Shown one piece after another: positions 43,189 through 51,857 of a DNA stretch of 64,000 nt (positions are counted from its first letter, which is position 1; each line of letters opens with the position of its first letter). The stretch comes from Rhizobium tropici CIAT 899 (GTDB lineage: Bacteria > Pseudomonadota > Alphaproteobacteria > Rhizobiales > Rhizobiaceae). The stretch covers positions 2,221,001 through 2,285,000 of the forward strand of contig NC_020059.1 of NCBI RefSeq assembly GCF_000330885.1, given 5' to 3'. The position numbers were made by a program, and so were the translations under genes. The notes under the pieces are model-generated. The model saw only the letters and a list, made by a program, of their open reading frames with translations. It was not told the origin of the DNA and did no database searches.

Positions 43189-44079
43189 TTATTTCCTGCT
43201 CGCTTCTCCTCTCATCCAGGCGATAACCGTCTCAAGGGCTGCGGATTTGCGATAGCGCGGCCAGACGAGATAGAAGTCGGATGGACCGCTTAGCGCCCCC
43301 TGGATAACCTGCGTCAAGCGACCTTCCGCCATATCTCGCGCCACGAAATCGCGGTTGGCTAGAACGATTCCCTGCCCGGCGATCGCCGCTTCGATCGCAT
43401 GCGATGTCTGGTTGAAACTGATCCCTTTATAGGAGGCGTGAGCCGCCCGCCCGAAATGCTTGTCGATGAATTCGGGCCAGGAATTATGGGCATCATGAAG
43501 AAGCGCGTATTCGGCAAGTTCTTCCGCAGTCTTCGGCGGCTTTCGGTCCTGCAGCAATGCCGGGCTGCAAACGGCAATGATCTCTTGCTCGAAGAGCAGT
43601 TCTGTCGCCAGCCCCGGCCCGAAAGGTGGTCGCCCGTAGCGGACTGCAAGATCCACTCCATCAGCCTGGAAGCCTGACATGCGTTCCGTCGCAAGGATAT
43701 GAAGATCGAGATCGGGATGACGAGCGGTAAAATCCGGCAGGCGCGGAATCAGCCATTTCGATGCGAATGTCGGCGTAGTGCTGATGGTGAGCCTGACAGG
43801 CTGCGGCCTGAGATCGCCGGTTGCTTGTGCGATAATTTCAAAGGCACGCCTGATATCGGCGATATAGGCCCGCCCCTCGCCCGTTAGCGCCAAAGTCCGC
43901 GGCATTCGCTCGAACAGCTTTACGCCAAGCTCGGCTTCCAGCCCGCGCACCTGCTGCGCTACGGCGCCCTGCGTAACCCTAAGCTCCTCGGCCGCGAGCC
44001 TGAAGCTGCAATGGCGCGCGGCCACTTCGAATGCCTTCAGACCGTTCAGCGAGGGAAGTTTACTGAGTGAACCATTCAT
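43189..44079 (-). CDS. LysR family transcriptional regulator (GcvA-like)
   Basis: 296 residues. The N-terminal winged helix-turn-helix (LNGLKAFEVAARHCSFRLAAEELRVTQGAVAQQVRGLEAELGVKLFER, in pieces) is GcvA-type, and a periplasmic-binding-like sensor domain follows. It is divergent from the SDR gene at 44204 across 124 bp, the classic LysR-target layout. The inducer is unknown. Confidence 0.9.
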   Translation of the reverse strand: MNGSLSKLPSLNGLKAFEVAARHCSFRLAAEELRVTQGAVAQQVRGLEAELGVKLFERMPRTLALTGEGRAYIADIRRAFEIIAQATGDLRPQPVRLTISTTPTFASKWLIPRLPDFTARHPDLDLHILATERMSGFQADGVDLAVRYGRPPFGPGLATELLFEQEIIAVCSPALLQDRKPPKTAEELAEYALLHDAHNSWPEFIDKHFGRAAHASYKGISFNQTSHAIEAAIAGQGIVLANRDFVARDMAEGRLTQVIQGALSGPSDFYLVWPRYRKSAALETVIAWMRGEASRK

Positions 44080-44203
44080 ACGATAGTTTTTCTACTGGCA
44101 AACAGGAGTTTATCTGCTTCGCTCTCGCGCGAAGATGATGATATTTCATCGATAATTTCGAGGCAATCAGTTCTGGCAGAACAAGATGAAGGAGGAACCG
44201 AAA

Positions 44204-44908
44204 ATGTCGATAGAAAAAGTGGCTGTCATCACGGCGGGCGGTAGCGGCATGGGCGCTGAATGCGCCAGACGTCTTGCGGCCGATGGCTTCCATGTCGCCA
44301 TCCTCTCCTCCTCCGGAAAGGGTGAGGCACTGGCTCAGGAACTTGGCGGCATCGGCGTTACCGGCTCCAATCAGTCGAATGACGATCTCAAGCGCCTGGT
44401 CGATGCGACGATGGAAAAATGGGGGCGGATCGATGTGCTCGTCAACAGCGCCGGCCATGGTCCGCGCGCCCCGATCCTTGAGATCACCGACGAGCAATGG
44501 CACACCGGCCTCGATGTCTATCTCATGAACGTCATCCGTCCGACGCGCCTCATTGCCCCCATCATGCAGAAACAGAAATCCGGCGCGATCATCAACATCT
44601 CCACGGCATGGGCATTTGAGCCATCGCCAATGTTCCCGACTTCGGCCGTATTCCGCGCGGGCCTTGCCTCCTATACGAAGATTTTTGCAGACACCTACGC
44701 CGCCGACAACGTGCGCATGAACAACGTCCTGCCCGGCTGGATCGACAGCCTGCCGGCGACCGAAGAGCGCCGTGACAGCGTGCCGATGCAGCGTTATGGC
44801 ACCAGCGCCGAGATCGCCGCCACCGTCGCCTTTCTGGCCTCCGATGGCGCTGGGTATATCACGGGCCAAAACCTCAAAGTCGATGGCGGCCTGACCCGCT
44901 CGGTGTAA
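44204..44908 (+). CDS. SDR family protein with altered catalytic residues
   Basis: 234 residues from ATG 44204, with GGAGG upstream. The cofactor motif is TAGGSGMGAECARRL, then VNSAGHGP and the catalytic Ser region IINIST. At the position of the usual YxxxK pair it reads SAVFR (before AGLASYTK), so Tyr and Lys appear replaced by Ser and Arg. The C-terminus (AATVAFLASDGAGYITGQNLKVDGG) is normal. This may be a subfamily with different chemistry or a non-catalytic binder. Divergent from, and probably controlled by, the LysR gene. Confidence 0.85.
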   Translation: MSIEKVAVITAGGSGMGAECARRLAADGFHVAILSSSGKGEALAQELGGIGVTGSNQSNDDLKRLVDATMEKWGRIDVLVNSAGHGPRAPILEITDEQWHTGLDVYLMNVIRPTRLIAPIMQKQKSGAIINISTAWAFEPSPMFPTSAVFRAGLASYTKIFADTYAADNVRMNNVLPGWIDSLPATEERRDSVPMQRYGTSAEIAATVAFLASDGAGYITGQNLKVDGGLTRSV

Positions 44909-44936
44909 TCTTTGCAAAACAGCATCGTCTCGTTTT

Positions 44937-44965
44937 CGCTCTCTCAGGCACTCCTTGGGAGAGCG
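44937..44965 (+). terminator. Hairpin after SDR gene
   Basis: CGCTCTC / GAGAGCG stem, then ATTCTGTTT, 28 bases after the SDR stop. Probably a weak terminator. The remaining gap to panC (44966-45169) contains a small ATGAGCT-GCGA-AGCTCAT hairpin (45020-45037) and nothing else I can name. Confidence 0.4.
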
Positions 44966-45169
44966 ATTCTGTTTGGAGCACAACAGCAGAGATTAAATTA
45001 CCTTGGGTTGGCCTGCGCCATGAGCTGCGAAGCTCATAGCCTGAAAGCGAAACCGTGGCTGGTGGCGGGCGAATTGCCTTTTCGCACTGCACACGTTAGA
45101 AGTCCCGCCAATTTTGAGGGATGGAAACCGGCAATACGGAAACAGAATTGCCTGGGGAGGAATGCCACC

Positions 45170-46042
45170 ATGGAGATCGTTCACACGATAGCCGCTCTGC
45201 GCGAACGGCTTGGCGAACACCGCAAAGCCGGCAGGAAAATCGGCCTGGTGCCGACCATGGGTTACCTGCACGCCGGCCATATGGAACTGGTCTCTCGCGC
45301 CAAGGCCGAAAACGACGTCGTCGTCACCTCCATTTTCGTCAATCCGCTGCAGTTCGGCGCCAATGAGGATCTGGGGAAATATCCGCGCGATCTCGAGCGG
45401 GATAGTGCCATGCTGCGTGACGCCGGCGTCGATTTTCTCTTCGCACCCGCTGTCATCGACATGTATCCGCGACCGATGGAAACGGTGGTCGACGTGCCGA
45501 AGCTCGGGGCGGAGCTGGAAGGTGCGGTTCGCCCGGGGCACTTCGCCGGTGTTGCCACCGTCGTCACCAAGCTCTTCAACATCGTCCAGCCCGACAGCGC
45601 CTATTTCGGCGAGAAGGACTATCAACAGGTCACGATCATCCGCCGCATGGTCGAGGACCTGGCCCAGCCTGTCCGGGTCGTACCGGTGCCGACCGTTCGC
45701 GATGCGGATGGCCTGGCCCTCTCCTCGCGCAATGTCTATCTGTCGAAGGAAGAGCGTGCTGCCGCTGCTATTATCCCGCAAGCATTGGCGGAAGCCGCAA
45801 GGCTTTACGATCTCGGCGCGGATGATCCAGCAGCACTCGAAGAGGCGCTCCGTGCCTTCATCGAAAGGGAGCCACTCGCGACCGTGGAAGTCGCCGCCGT
45901 TCGTCATCCCGAAACGCTGGAACCGCTGACCAGATTACGGGGGCAGCCGATCCTCATCGCCTTGTTTGTCCGCATCGGCACCACCCGCCTGCTCGACAAC
46001 CGGGTTATTGGCAGCAAATCCGGCAACGAAGGGGTCGCCTGA
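45170..46042 (+). CDS. panC: Pantoate-beta-alanine ligase
   Basis: 290 residues. Joins pantoate and beta-alanine with ATP in the final step of pantothenate (coenzyme A) synthesis. Class I nucleotidyl-transferase motifs: [15 protein letters not shown] (HIGH), [31 protein letters not shown] and [11 protein letters not shown] (KMSKS-like). ATG 45170 follows GGAGG by nine bases; the open frame continues 86 codons upstream but without family resemblance. Operon with panB, one base apart. Confidence 0.95.
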   Translation: MEIVHTIAALRERLGEHRKAGRKIGLVPTMGYLHAGHMELVSRAKAENDVVVTSIFVNPLQFGANEDLGKYPRDLERDSAMLRDAGVDFLFAPAVIDMYPRPMETVVDVPKLGAELEGAVRPGHFAGVATVVTKLFNIVQPDSAYFGEKDYQQVTIIRRMVEDLAQPVRVVPVPTVRDADGLALSSRNVYLSKEERAAAAIIPQALAEAARLYDLGADDPAALEEALRAFIEREPLATVEVAAVRHPETLEPLTRLRGQPILIALFVRIGTTRLLDNRVIGSKSGNEGVA

Positions 46043-46043
46043 A

Positions 46044-46865
46044 ATGAGCACCGTCGGACATACCAAGCGCACGACGCCGGCAGCCATCGAAGCGATGAAG
46101 GGCACCCGTTCCATCGTCAGCCTGACGGCCTATACGACGCCGATTGCCCGTCTGCTCGATCCGCATTGCGACCTGCTGCTGGTCGGTGATTCCCTCGGCA
46201 TGGTGCTCTACGGCATGGAAACGACCGTCGGCGTCACGCTGGAGATGATGATCGCCCACGGCCAGGCCGTCATGCGTGGCGCCAAGCATGCTTGCGTCAC
46301 CGTCGACATGCCTTTCGGCTCCTATCAAGAATCGAAGGAACAAGCCTTTCGCAATGCCGCCCGCATCCTGAAGGAAACCGGCTGCGATGGCGTGAAACTT
46401 GAGGGCGGCGAAGAGATGGCCGAGACCGTGGCCTTCCTGACCTCTCGCGGTATTCCGGTCTTCGGCCATGTCGGCCTCATGCCGCAGCAGGTGAATACGA
46501 CTGGCGGCTATCGCTCGCTCGGCCGCTCGGACAAGGAAGCGGACAAGATCAGACGTGACGCCAAGGCGATCTCGGAGGCCGGCGCCTTCGCCATGGTCAT
46601 CGAAGGCACGGTCGAACCGCTCGCCCGCGAGATCACCGCCGCCGTCGCCATTCCCACCATCGGCATCGGCGCATCGGCCGCCTGCGACGGGCAGATCCTC
46701 GTTTCGGACGACATGCTCGGCCTGTTCAACGATTTCAAGCCGCGCTTCGTCAAGCACTTCGCGGAGCTGGCACCCATAATCTCGAAAGCGGCGGAAGCCT
46801 ACGCCGAGGAAGTGAAGGCCCGCACGTTTCCGGCACTGGAGCATACCTTCCAGCCGAAGAAGTGA
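46044..46865 (+). CDS. panB: 3-methyl-2-oxobutanoate hydroxymethyltransferase
   Basis: 273 residues. Makes ketopantoate from ketoisovalerate and methylenetetrahydrofolate, drawing on the valine pathway fed by ilvIH at the other end of this window. Seen: [58 protein letters not shown] and the metal/substrate stretch [18 protein letters not shown]. The ATG is one base after the panC stop. It ends 7 bp from the convergent DUF2164 gene. Confidence 0.95.
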   Translation: MSTVGHTKRTTPAAIEAMKGTRSIVSLTAYTTPIARLLDPHCDLLLVGDSLGMVLYGMETTVGVTLEMMIAHGQAVMRGAKHACVTVDMPFGSYQESKEQAFRNAARILKETGCDGVKLEGGEEMAETVAFLTSRGIPVFGHVGLMPQQVNTTGGYRSLGRSDKEADKIRRDAKAISEAGAFAMVIEGTVEPLAREITAAVAIPTIGIGASAACDGQILVSDDMLGLFNDFKPRFVKHFAELAPIISKAAEAYAEEVKARTFPALEHTFQPKK

Positions 46866-46872
46866 GGCGCCA

Positions 46873-47124
46873 TCAGCTCTTGGCCGGCTCTTTCTCAAGC
46901 AGATAGATCGCCTCGCCGAAATCCTCCATCTTGCTCATCAATGCCGCATGGGCATCCCGCAAACCCTGATTGTAATAGTAAGGGCCGATCTCGGCCGTGA
47001 AGAAATCGAGCAGGAATTCGGTGGGCAAAGTGCCGAGCGTCTGGTCGAGCTCTTCGGCGAAATAGCGCTGAAGACGCGCGACCATGGCTGCCTTCTCCTC
47101 CTTCGAAAAGGTGATCTTCTTCAT
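46873..47124 (-). CDS. DUF2164 family protein
   Basis: 83 residues from ATG 47124 (MKKITFSKEEKAAMVARLQRY). The FAEELDQTLGTLPTEFLLDFFTAEIGPYYYNQGLRDA stretch, read in pieces, is the DUF2164 domain, a small soluble family of unknown function. The 75-codon upstream extension is intergenic noise. Divergent from azlC, with a direct repeat in the gap. Confidence 0.85.
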   Translation of the reverse strand: MKKITFSKEEKAAMVARLQRYFAEELDQTLGTLPTEFLLDFFTAEIGPYYYNQGLRDAHAALMSKMEDFGEAIYLLEKEPAKS

Positions 47125-47163
47125 GTTTCCATCTCTCATTTGCGAGCGGTCTCTAAGGGCTGG

Positions 47164-47202
47164 ATCAAGGAAATCAATTGATCCATCAAGGAAATTCAAT
47201 TG
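47164..47202. repeat. Direct repeat upstream of azlC
   Basis: ATCAAGGAAATCAATTG (47164-47180) recurs as ATCAAGGAAATTCAATTG (47185-47202), 21 bp apart and differing by one inserted T. The two-turn spacing in a divergent promoter region suggests a tandem regulator site; a chance duplication is the alternative. Confidence 0.5.
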
Positions 47203-47357
47203 CTGGCTCCAAAGGCACGGCTTACACCTCCCGCCATTGAACAGCGCGGCAACAAATGCGCAAGGATACAACCATCGTTGTTTCCATGCGAAATGCGCGC
47301 CCTCGACACGACATCCGGACGAAAGCACCGGATTTTCCACAAAGGACAAAGCGGACC

Positions 47358-48080
47358 ATGAGTCGCGCGGAATTTCTTGAAGGCTTGAAGGGTGGCATTC
47401 CCGTCGGCCTCGCTGCAGCGCCTTTCGGCGCCCTCTTCGGTGCGTTGGCGCGCGATCAGGGCATGTCCCTTGGCGAACTGACCCTGATGAGCGGCACCGT
47501 CTACGCCGGTGCCAGCCAGATGGTCGGGATCGATCTCTTCGGCCACAATGTTCAGGCCTGGCTCATCGTGCTGTCGATCCTCGCCGTGAACTTCCGCCAT
47601 GTGCTCTATTCGGCAGCGATTGCTCGCTATGTCAGACACTTTTCCGCTGTGGAGAAGTTCTTCACCTTCTTCCTACTGGTCGATCCGCAATTCGCCGAGA
47701 CGATCAAGCGCCATGAGAGCGGCAAGCCCGTGACCTTCGCCTGGTACATCGGTTTTGCGGCGGTAATCTATATTCCCTGGGTGGTGATCAGTCTGATCGG
47801 CGGTCTTCTCGGCAGTTTCATCGGTGATCCCAAAGCCATCGGTCTCGATGTTCTGCTGCCGGTCTATTTCCTCGGCATCGTCATGGGCTTCCGCACGCGC
47901 GACAACTTCCTGCCCGTCGTCGCCGTCAGCGCCGTGGCATCGGCCATTGCCCATCGTTATGTCGGCTCACCCTGGCATGTCAGCATCGGCGCATTGGCGG
48001 GCGTCGCGCTTGCCGCAATGCTGCCGCCGGTCAAAGCGAATCGCAAGCCTGATATCGCGCACGAAAGCCACGAGGTCTGA
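47358..48080 (+). CDS. azlC: AzlC family branched-chain amino-acid exporter, large subunit
   Basis: 240 residues. About seven hydrophobic segments, with the AzlC pattern GGIPVGLAAAPFGALFGALA, LMSGTVYAGASQMVGIDL and NFRHVLYSAAIARY. With AzlD it exports branched-chain amino acids or analogues. ATG 47358 begins MSRAEFLEGLK; the upstream frame lacks family features. azlD follows after two bases. Confidence 0.92.
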   Translation: MSRAEFLEGLKGGIPVGLAAAPFGALFGALARDQGMSLGELTLMSGTVYAGASQMVGIDLFGHNVQAWLIVLSILAVNFRHVLYSAAIARYVRHFSAVEKFFTFFLLVDPQFAETIKRHESGKPVTFAWYIGFAAVIYIPWVVISLIGGLLGSFIGDPKAIGLDVLLPVYFLGIVMGFRTRDNFLPVVAVSAVASAIAHRYVGSPWHVSIGALAGVALAAMLPPVKANRKPDIAHESHEV

Positions 48081-48082
48081 CC

Positions 48083-48394
48083 ATGTTCGATTTCAATTCG
48101 CATATGGTGTTGCTGATTGCGGCCGCGGCGGTGGTGACCTTTCTGACGCGCGTCGGCGGCTATATCCTGATCGTCAAGATGACCCGCATTCCGCCGCGCG
48201 TCGAGGCAGCGCTCAATGCCGTGCCCGCCGCTGTTCTTACGACCCTCGTCGCACCGGCCTTCTTCATCGGCGGCTGGGATATCAAGGTGGCGATGCTCGC
48301 AGCTCTTCTCGTCGGCCTGCGCTACCCGTCGACTTACATGCTCGTCGCCGGATGGATCGTCGTCATGGCATGGCGCCATTCCATAGGCGCTTGA
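48083..48394 (+). CDS. azlD: AzlD family branched-chain amino-acid exporter, small subunit
   Basis: 103 residues, about four membrane helices. VTFLTRVGGYILIVKMTRIPPRVEAALNAVPAAVLTTLVAP, read in pieces, is the AzlD pattern. Partner of AzlC, cotranscribed, two bases apart. A hairpin terminator follows. Confidence 0.92.
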   Translation: MFDFNSHMVLLIAAAAVVTFLTRVGGYILIVKMTRIPPRVEAALNAVPAAVLTTLVAPAFFIGGWDIKVAMLAALLVGLRYPSTYMLVAGWIVVMAWRHSIGA

Positions 48395-48397
48395 GAC

Positions 48398-48432
48398 GGA
48401 CCTCATCCCCTTTTCAATTTGGAATGAGGTCC
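48398..48432. terminator. Terminator between azlD and aminopeptidase
   Basis: GGACCTCAT / ATGAGGTCC, a perfect 9-bp stem with a 17-base loop containing CCTTTT, followed by ATATTTCT. It lies between convergent genes. Confidence 0.6.
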
Positions 48433-48439
48433 ATATTTC

Positions 48440-50275
48440 TCAATGGCTAAGCTCGAGCGTGGCATTTTCCAGCCACGCCCGTACGTCATGATCATGGATC
48501 AGCGGCATCAGCGCTTCGCGCGTCCGGGCGTGATACTCGTTCAGCCAATGCAACTCCTCATGCGTCAGCAGTTCCACCAGCACCAGGCTGCGATCGATCG
48601 GGCAGAAGGTCAGCGTTTCGAAGCCCAGCATCGGCATGTCGCCGCCCTCGATCTCCTCCGGATCGCGGATATAGATCAGGTTTTCGATGCGGATGCCGAA
48701 TTGACCCGGACGGTAATAGCCGGGTTCGTTGGACAGGATCATGCCGGGAAGCAGTTCCTGCACGGCAAGGCGCGCAATGCGCTGCGGCCCCTCATGCACC
48801 GACAAATAGGAGCCGACGCCGTGGCCGGTGCCATGCGCGAAATCGACGCCCGCCTTCCACAGCGCGATGCGCGCCAGCGGATCGAGATCGCAGCCGCGCG
48901 TTCCCTTCGGGAAACGAGCCGTGCTGATGGCGATCATTCCCTTCAATACCAGCGTGAAGAGGCGCTTCTGCTCTTCGGAGACGGCACCGATGCCAACTGT
49001 ACGGGTGATATCGGTGGTACCGTTGATATATTGCGCACCTGAATCGATCAGGAACAGTTCGCCGGCCTGGATCAGCCGGTCGCTCGCCGTGGTTACGCGG
49101 TAATGCATGATGGCCGCGTGTTCGCCGGCACCCGAGATCGTATCGAAGGAGATATCCTTCAGCGGGTTCTGCATGCTTTCGCCGACGCGGGCGCGGCAAG
49201 CTTCCAACCGTTCTGCCGCAGCGATTTCCTTCACCGTTCCAGGCTTGCTTGTCTCCAGCCAGTAAAGGAACTCGACCATGGCGGCGCCATCCTGCAGGTG
49301 CGCCGCGGCCGATCCGTTGATTTCGGCAATATTCTTGCAGGCGCGCGGCAGCTTGGCGGGATCATTGCCCTCCACGACCTCACCACCTTCACGACGGATG
49401 ATGTCGGTCAGAGCGTAGGAGGCAAGATCGGGGTCGACCAGGATGCGCCCGCCATTCGCGGCCGCAGCGGCCAGGCGCTTGGTAAGTTCCGACGGCGGCA
49501 GCTGCTCGCAGATCTGCGTGAGATAGGCTTCGGCCTCGACCTTGGTCTTGCGCTTGTCGAGGAAGAGCGCCGCTTCCTCTTCCGCATAGATGATGGCGCG
49601 GGCCAAGGGATGCGGCGTGTGCGGCACGTCGCTGCCGCGGATATTGAAGATCCATGCGACAGAGGACGGATCGGTAATCAGTGCCGCCTTGAGGTTTTTT
49701 TCCTTGAGGCCGTTTGCAATCGTCGCAAGCTTGTCCTTGGCGAGGATACCGGCCTGGGCGATATCCTGAATGATAACGCTGCCCAGTGGCTCGGGCGGCC
49801 GGTCGGTCCAGAGCCTGTCAAGCGGATTGTGGGGCAGGAAGACGAGCTTGCCGTCGATCTCGGCCAAGGCCTTTTCCAGTCGGCGTACTTCGGCCCCCGT
49901 ATGCAGCCACGGATCGATGCCGAGCCGGAAACCTTTCTTCGCGTGACGCGGCAGCCAGACATGCGGCGGCTCGTTCACCAGATCGCCTCCGGTGAAGACG
50001 CTCCGATCCACCTGCTCTGCAAGCTGCGTCACATAACGGCCATCCACGAAAACCACGGCCTGAGAGTGTGTGATAAGCGCAACACCTGCCGATCCAGTGA
50101 AGCCCGTGAGCCATGCGAGACGCTCCGAGCATTTGGGCACATACTCGCCTTGATACTCGTCAGCCCGCGGCACGAGGAAGCCGTCAATGCCGAGATCGTC
50201 GAAAGCAGCGCGCAAGCCGGTAACACGCTCGCGGCCGAATTGCGGGGTGGAAGTGACGTCGAAAGACTGAAACAT
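48440..50275 (-). CDS. Aminopeptidase P family (M24B) Xaa-Pro aminopeptidase
   Basis: 611 residues, the long three-domain form. Two creatinase-like N-terminal domains precede the C-terminal pita-bread domain. Visible are the metal ligand Asp pair (LIDSGAQYINGTTDITRT), His in GTGHGVGSYLSVHEGP, and Glu in SNEPGYYRPGQFGIRIENL. It removes N-terminal residues preceding proline, presumably in the cytoplasm as no signal peptide is seen. Upstream (50276-50618) is a gene-free gap with only a weak ATCACG...CGTGAT dyad near 50335. Confidence 0.92.
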   Translation of the reverse strand: MFQSFDVTSTPQFGRERVTGLRAAFDDLGIDGFLVPRADEYQGEYVPKCSERLAWLTGFTGSAGVALITHSQAVVFVDGRYVTQLAEQVDRSVFTGGDLVNEPPHVWLPRHAKKGFRLGIDPWLHTGAEVRRLEKALAEIDGKLVFLPHNPLDRLWTDRPPEPLGSVIIQDIAQAGILAKDKLATIANGLKEKNLKAALITDPSSVAWIFNIRGSDVPHTPHPLARAIIYAEEEAALFLDKRKTKVEAEAYLTQICEQLPPSELTKRLAAAAANGGRILVDPDLASYALTDIIRREGGEVVEGNDPAKLPRACKNIAEINGSAAAHLQDGAAMVEFLYWLETSKPGTVKEIAAAERLEACRARVGESMQNPLKDISFDTISGAGEHAAIMHYRVTTASDRLIQAGELFLIDSGAQYINGTTDITRTVGIGAVSEEQKRLFTLVLKGMIAISTARFPKGTRGCDLDPLARIALWKAGVDFAHGTGHGVGSYLSVHEGPQRIARLAVQELLPGMILSNEPGYYRPGQFGIRIENLIYIRDPEEIEGGDMPMLGFETLTFCPIDRSLVLVELLTHEELHWLNEYHARTREALMPLIHDHDVRAWLENATLELSH

Positions 50276-50618
50276 GGGCTGATCCGGTAGTGGTGGAGAG
50301 TTCGTGAAACTGAATATTGCCAGTATGTTAGAGCATCACGATCGGAAGTGCGACGTGATTTTCGATCTCTAAGACGCTATGTACGATTACCGCAATATCA
50401 CACCAGATGAGAGTAGTTTATCTCGCGTCGACCGTTAACGAATGCGCCCATTTCGTGAGCATGCCAAGCCGATTATGACAACTTCACGGCACGAAACATG
50501 CATATTACGCATAGCTCCCATGAAGCTGCCCCCCTGCCACACCGACGGGCGAGTCGCTATATCCGCGGCATCAAACGGGGTTCACGAAGAACCAGCTCGA
50601 AACCAAGGACTTAAGACA

Positions 50619-50759
50619 ATGCCTATCTCTCGCTCCGCATATGTTAGCCCGGCGCTGGCTGGCGAGCGTCGTACCGTACGCCATTCCGTCGGCTCGCTTC
50701 GTCAGCTCGAAGTCGAAACTGCAAAGGCAATCGGCGCCAACCGCGGCGGTCGCCGCTAA
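50619..50759 (+). CDS. Small basic protein upstream of cuckoo-like sRNA
   Basis: 46 residues beginning MPISRSAYVSP and ending AIGANRGGRR, Arg-rich, with AAGGA ten bases before the ATG. I do not recognise a family. In alphaproteobacteria the UCCUCC-bearing cuckoo RNAs often follow a short ORF, typically a DUF1127 protein; this one is not an obvious DUF1127 but sits at exactly that place, 33 bases before the sRNA hairpins. The pair may be one transcript. Confidence 0.55.
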   Translation: MPISRSAYVSPALAGERRTVRHSVGSLRQLEVETAKAIGANRGGRR

Positions 50760-50792
50760 CAAGTTTACGATCTACGCGTTCCAAGTGATCGC

Positions 50793-50930
50793 AATCCGGT
50801 TCTCCTCCTCCCTCGGATTATGATCAGAACGCTTAGAGCCCGCTTGAGCACTCCTCCTCCACACGCTCGCGGGCAAGATCGGTGAAAACCGATCTGAAGG
50901 CGGTGCTTCGGCACCGCCTTTCTTATTTTT
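50793..50930 (+). ncRNA. Cuckoo / alpha-r14-like small RNA with two anti-Shine-Dalgarno loops
   Basis: Four successive hairpins. Hairpin 1 (50793-50819, AATCCG/CGGATT) exposes CTCCTCCTCCC. Hairpin 2 (50838-50874, GCCCGC and GAGC stems) exposes CTCCTCCTCC. Hairpin 3 (50876-50895, AGATCGGT-GAAA-ACCGATCT) has a GNRA loop. The fourth is a strong terminator (50897-50930, ten-bp stem with TTCG loop and U-run). Paired CCUCC loops that can pair with ribosome-binding sites are the hallmark of the cuckoo family and of the rhizobial alpha-r14 (NfeR1) sRNAs. The 5' end is not known. Confidence 0.75.
50897..50930 (+). terminator. Rho-independent terminator of the sRNA
   Basis: AAGGCGGTGC-TTCG-GCACCGCCTT, a perfect 10-bp stem, followed by TCTTATTTTT. 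Confidence 0.92.
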
Positions 50931-50958
50931 GCAATTGTTGATGCGGGAAGTGACCGGC

Positions 50959-51837
50959 TCAAGGCCGGTCGAGATGGATGGTGACCCAGCCGTTGCGCCA
51001 GATCGTGCGCACATGCCGCAGATGCGCGCCGTTATAGGCAGCGAGAACCTTCCAGCGCTGCTCGGCAAGAATACCCGACAGAATGACCGAACCGCCCGGT
51101 GCCAGATGCGCCACAAGCTGCGGCGCCATCTTGATGAGCGGACGAGCCAGAATATTGGCGATGATCAGGTCGAACGGTCCATGACGGGAAAAGGCTGTGG
51201 AATGGAAGCCCGGTGCCGTCTCCAGCGTGACACCGGAGGCGATGCCATTGCTGCGGACATTTTCCTTCGCAACGCGGACGGCAATCGGATCTATGTCTGT
51301 CGCCAGAACCGGAATATTGCGCAGCTTGCGCACGGCAATCGCCAGCACGCCGCTGCCCGTCCCGAGATCGAGCGCGTTGCGCACGCGGCGGCTCGCAACA
51401 ACCTTCTCGATCGTCTCCAGGCAGCCAGCAGTCGTCCCATGGTGACCAGTGCCAAAAGCTTGTCCTGCTTCGATTTCGATGGCGATGTCGCTGGAGCCGA
51501 CCTTGTCGCGATCATGCGAGCCGTGCACGAGGAAGCGGCCGGCACGCACAGGCTTCAACCCTTCCAGCGACTTGGCGATCCAGTCGATATCGGGAAGCAC
51601 TTCCTTTTGAACGACGAGATCGGCGAAAGTCGGCTTCAGGAGCGCTTCGAAGCGACCACGGACCTCATCTTCATCCGCAGCGTAGAGATAGATCGACGCT
51701 TCCCAGACATCGTTCTTCTCGTCGATCTCCGTTGTTGCAATCGGCAATTCTTCGTCTTCGAACACCGGCGTCATCAGGTCCAGAACCTGACCGGCCTTCT
51801 TCTCGTTCGTCGTCACATAAAGGCGGATTTCGCTCAA
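50959..51837 (-). CDS. prmA: Ribosomal protein L11 methyltransferase
   Basis: 292 residues from TTG 51837 (LSEIRLYVTT). Methylates L11 using S-adenosylmethionine. C-terminal Rossmann domain: AFGTGHHGTTAGCLE, ALDLGTGSGVLAIAVRKL, ATDIDPIAVRVAKEN and the NPPY-like IIANILARPL. The N-terminal domain binds L11. No ATG fits; the in-frame stretch upstream overlaps the monooxygenase gene. It is last in an SCO / monooxygenase / prmA run, 20 bp after the monooxygenase stop. Confidence 0.92.
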   Translation of the reverse strand: MSEIRLYVTTNEKKAGQVLDLMTPVFEDEELPIATTEIDEKNDVWEASIYLYAADEDEVRGRFEALLKPTFADLVVQKEVLPDIDWIAKSLEGLKPVRAGRFLVHGSHDRDKVGSSDIAIEIEAGQAFGTGHHGTTAGCLETIEKVVASRRVRNALDLGTGSGVLAIAVRKLRNIPVLATDIDPIAVRVAKENVRSNGIASGVTLETAPGFHSTAFSRHGPFDLIIANILARPLIKMAPQLVAHLAPGGSVILSGILAEQRWKVLAAYNGAHLRHVRTIWRNGWVTIHLDRP

Positions 51838-51857
51838 CTCGTCGCTCTTTCTCGTTC

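Noticed and set aside
45020..45037. ATGAGCT-GCGA-AGCTCAT hairpin before panC, considered as a riboswitch part
   Set aside because: A single 7-bp GNRA hairpin; no further conserved structure of any known riboswitch class.
50442..50618. N-terminal extension of the small ORF before the sRNA (105 codons in total)
   Set aside because: No ribosome site at the upstream ATG and low-complexity basic composition; the inner ATG at 50619 has AAGGA in place.
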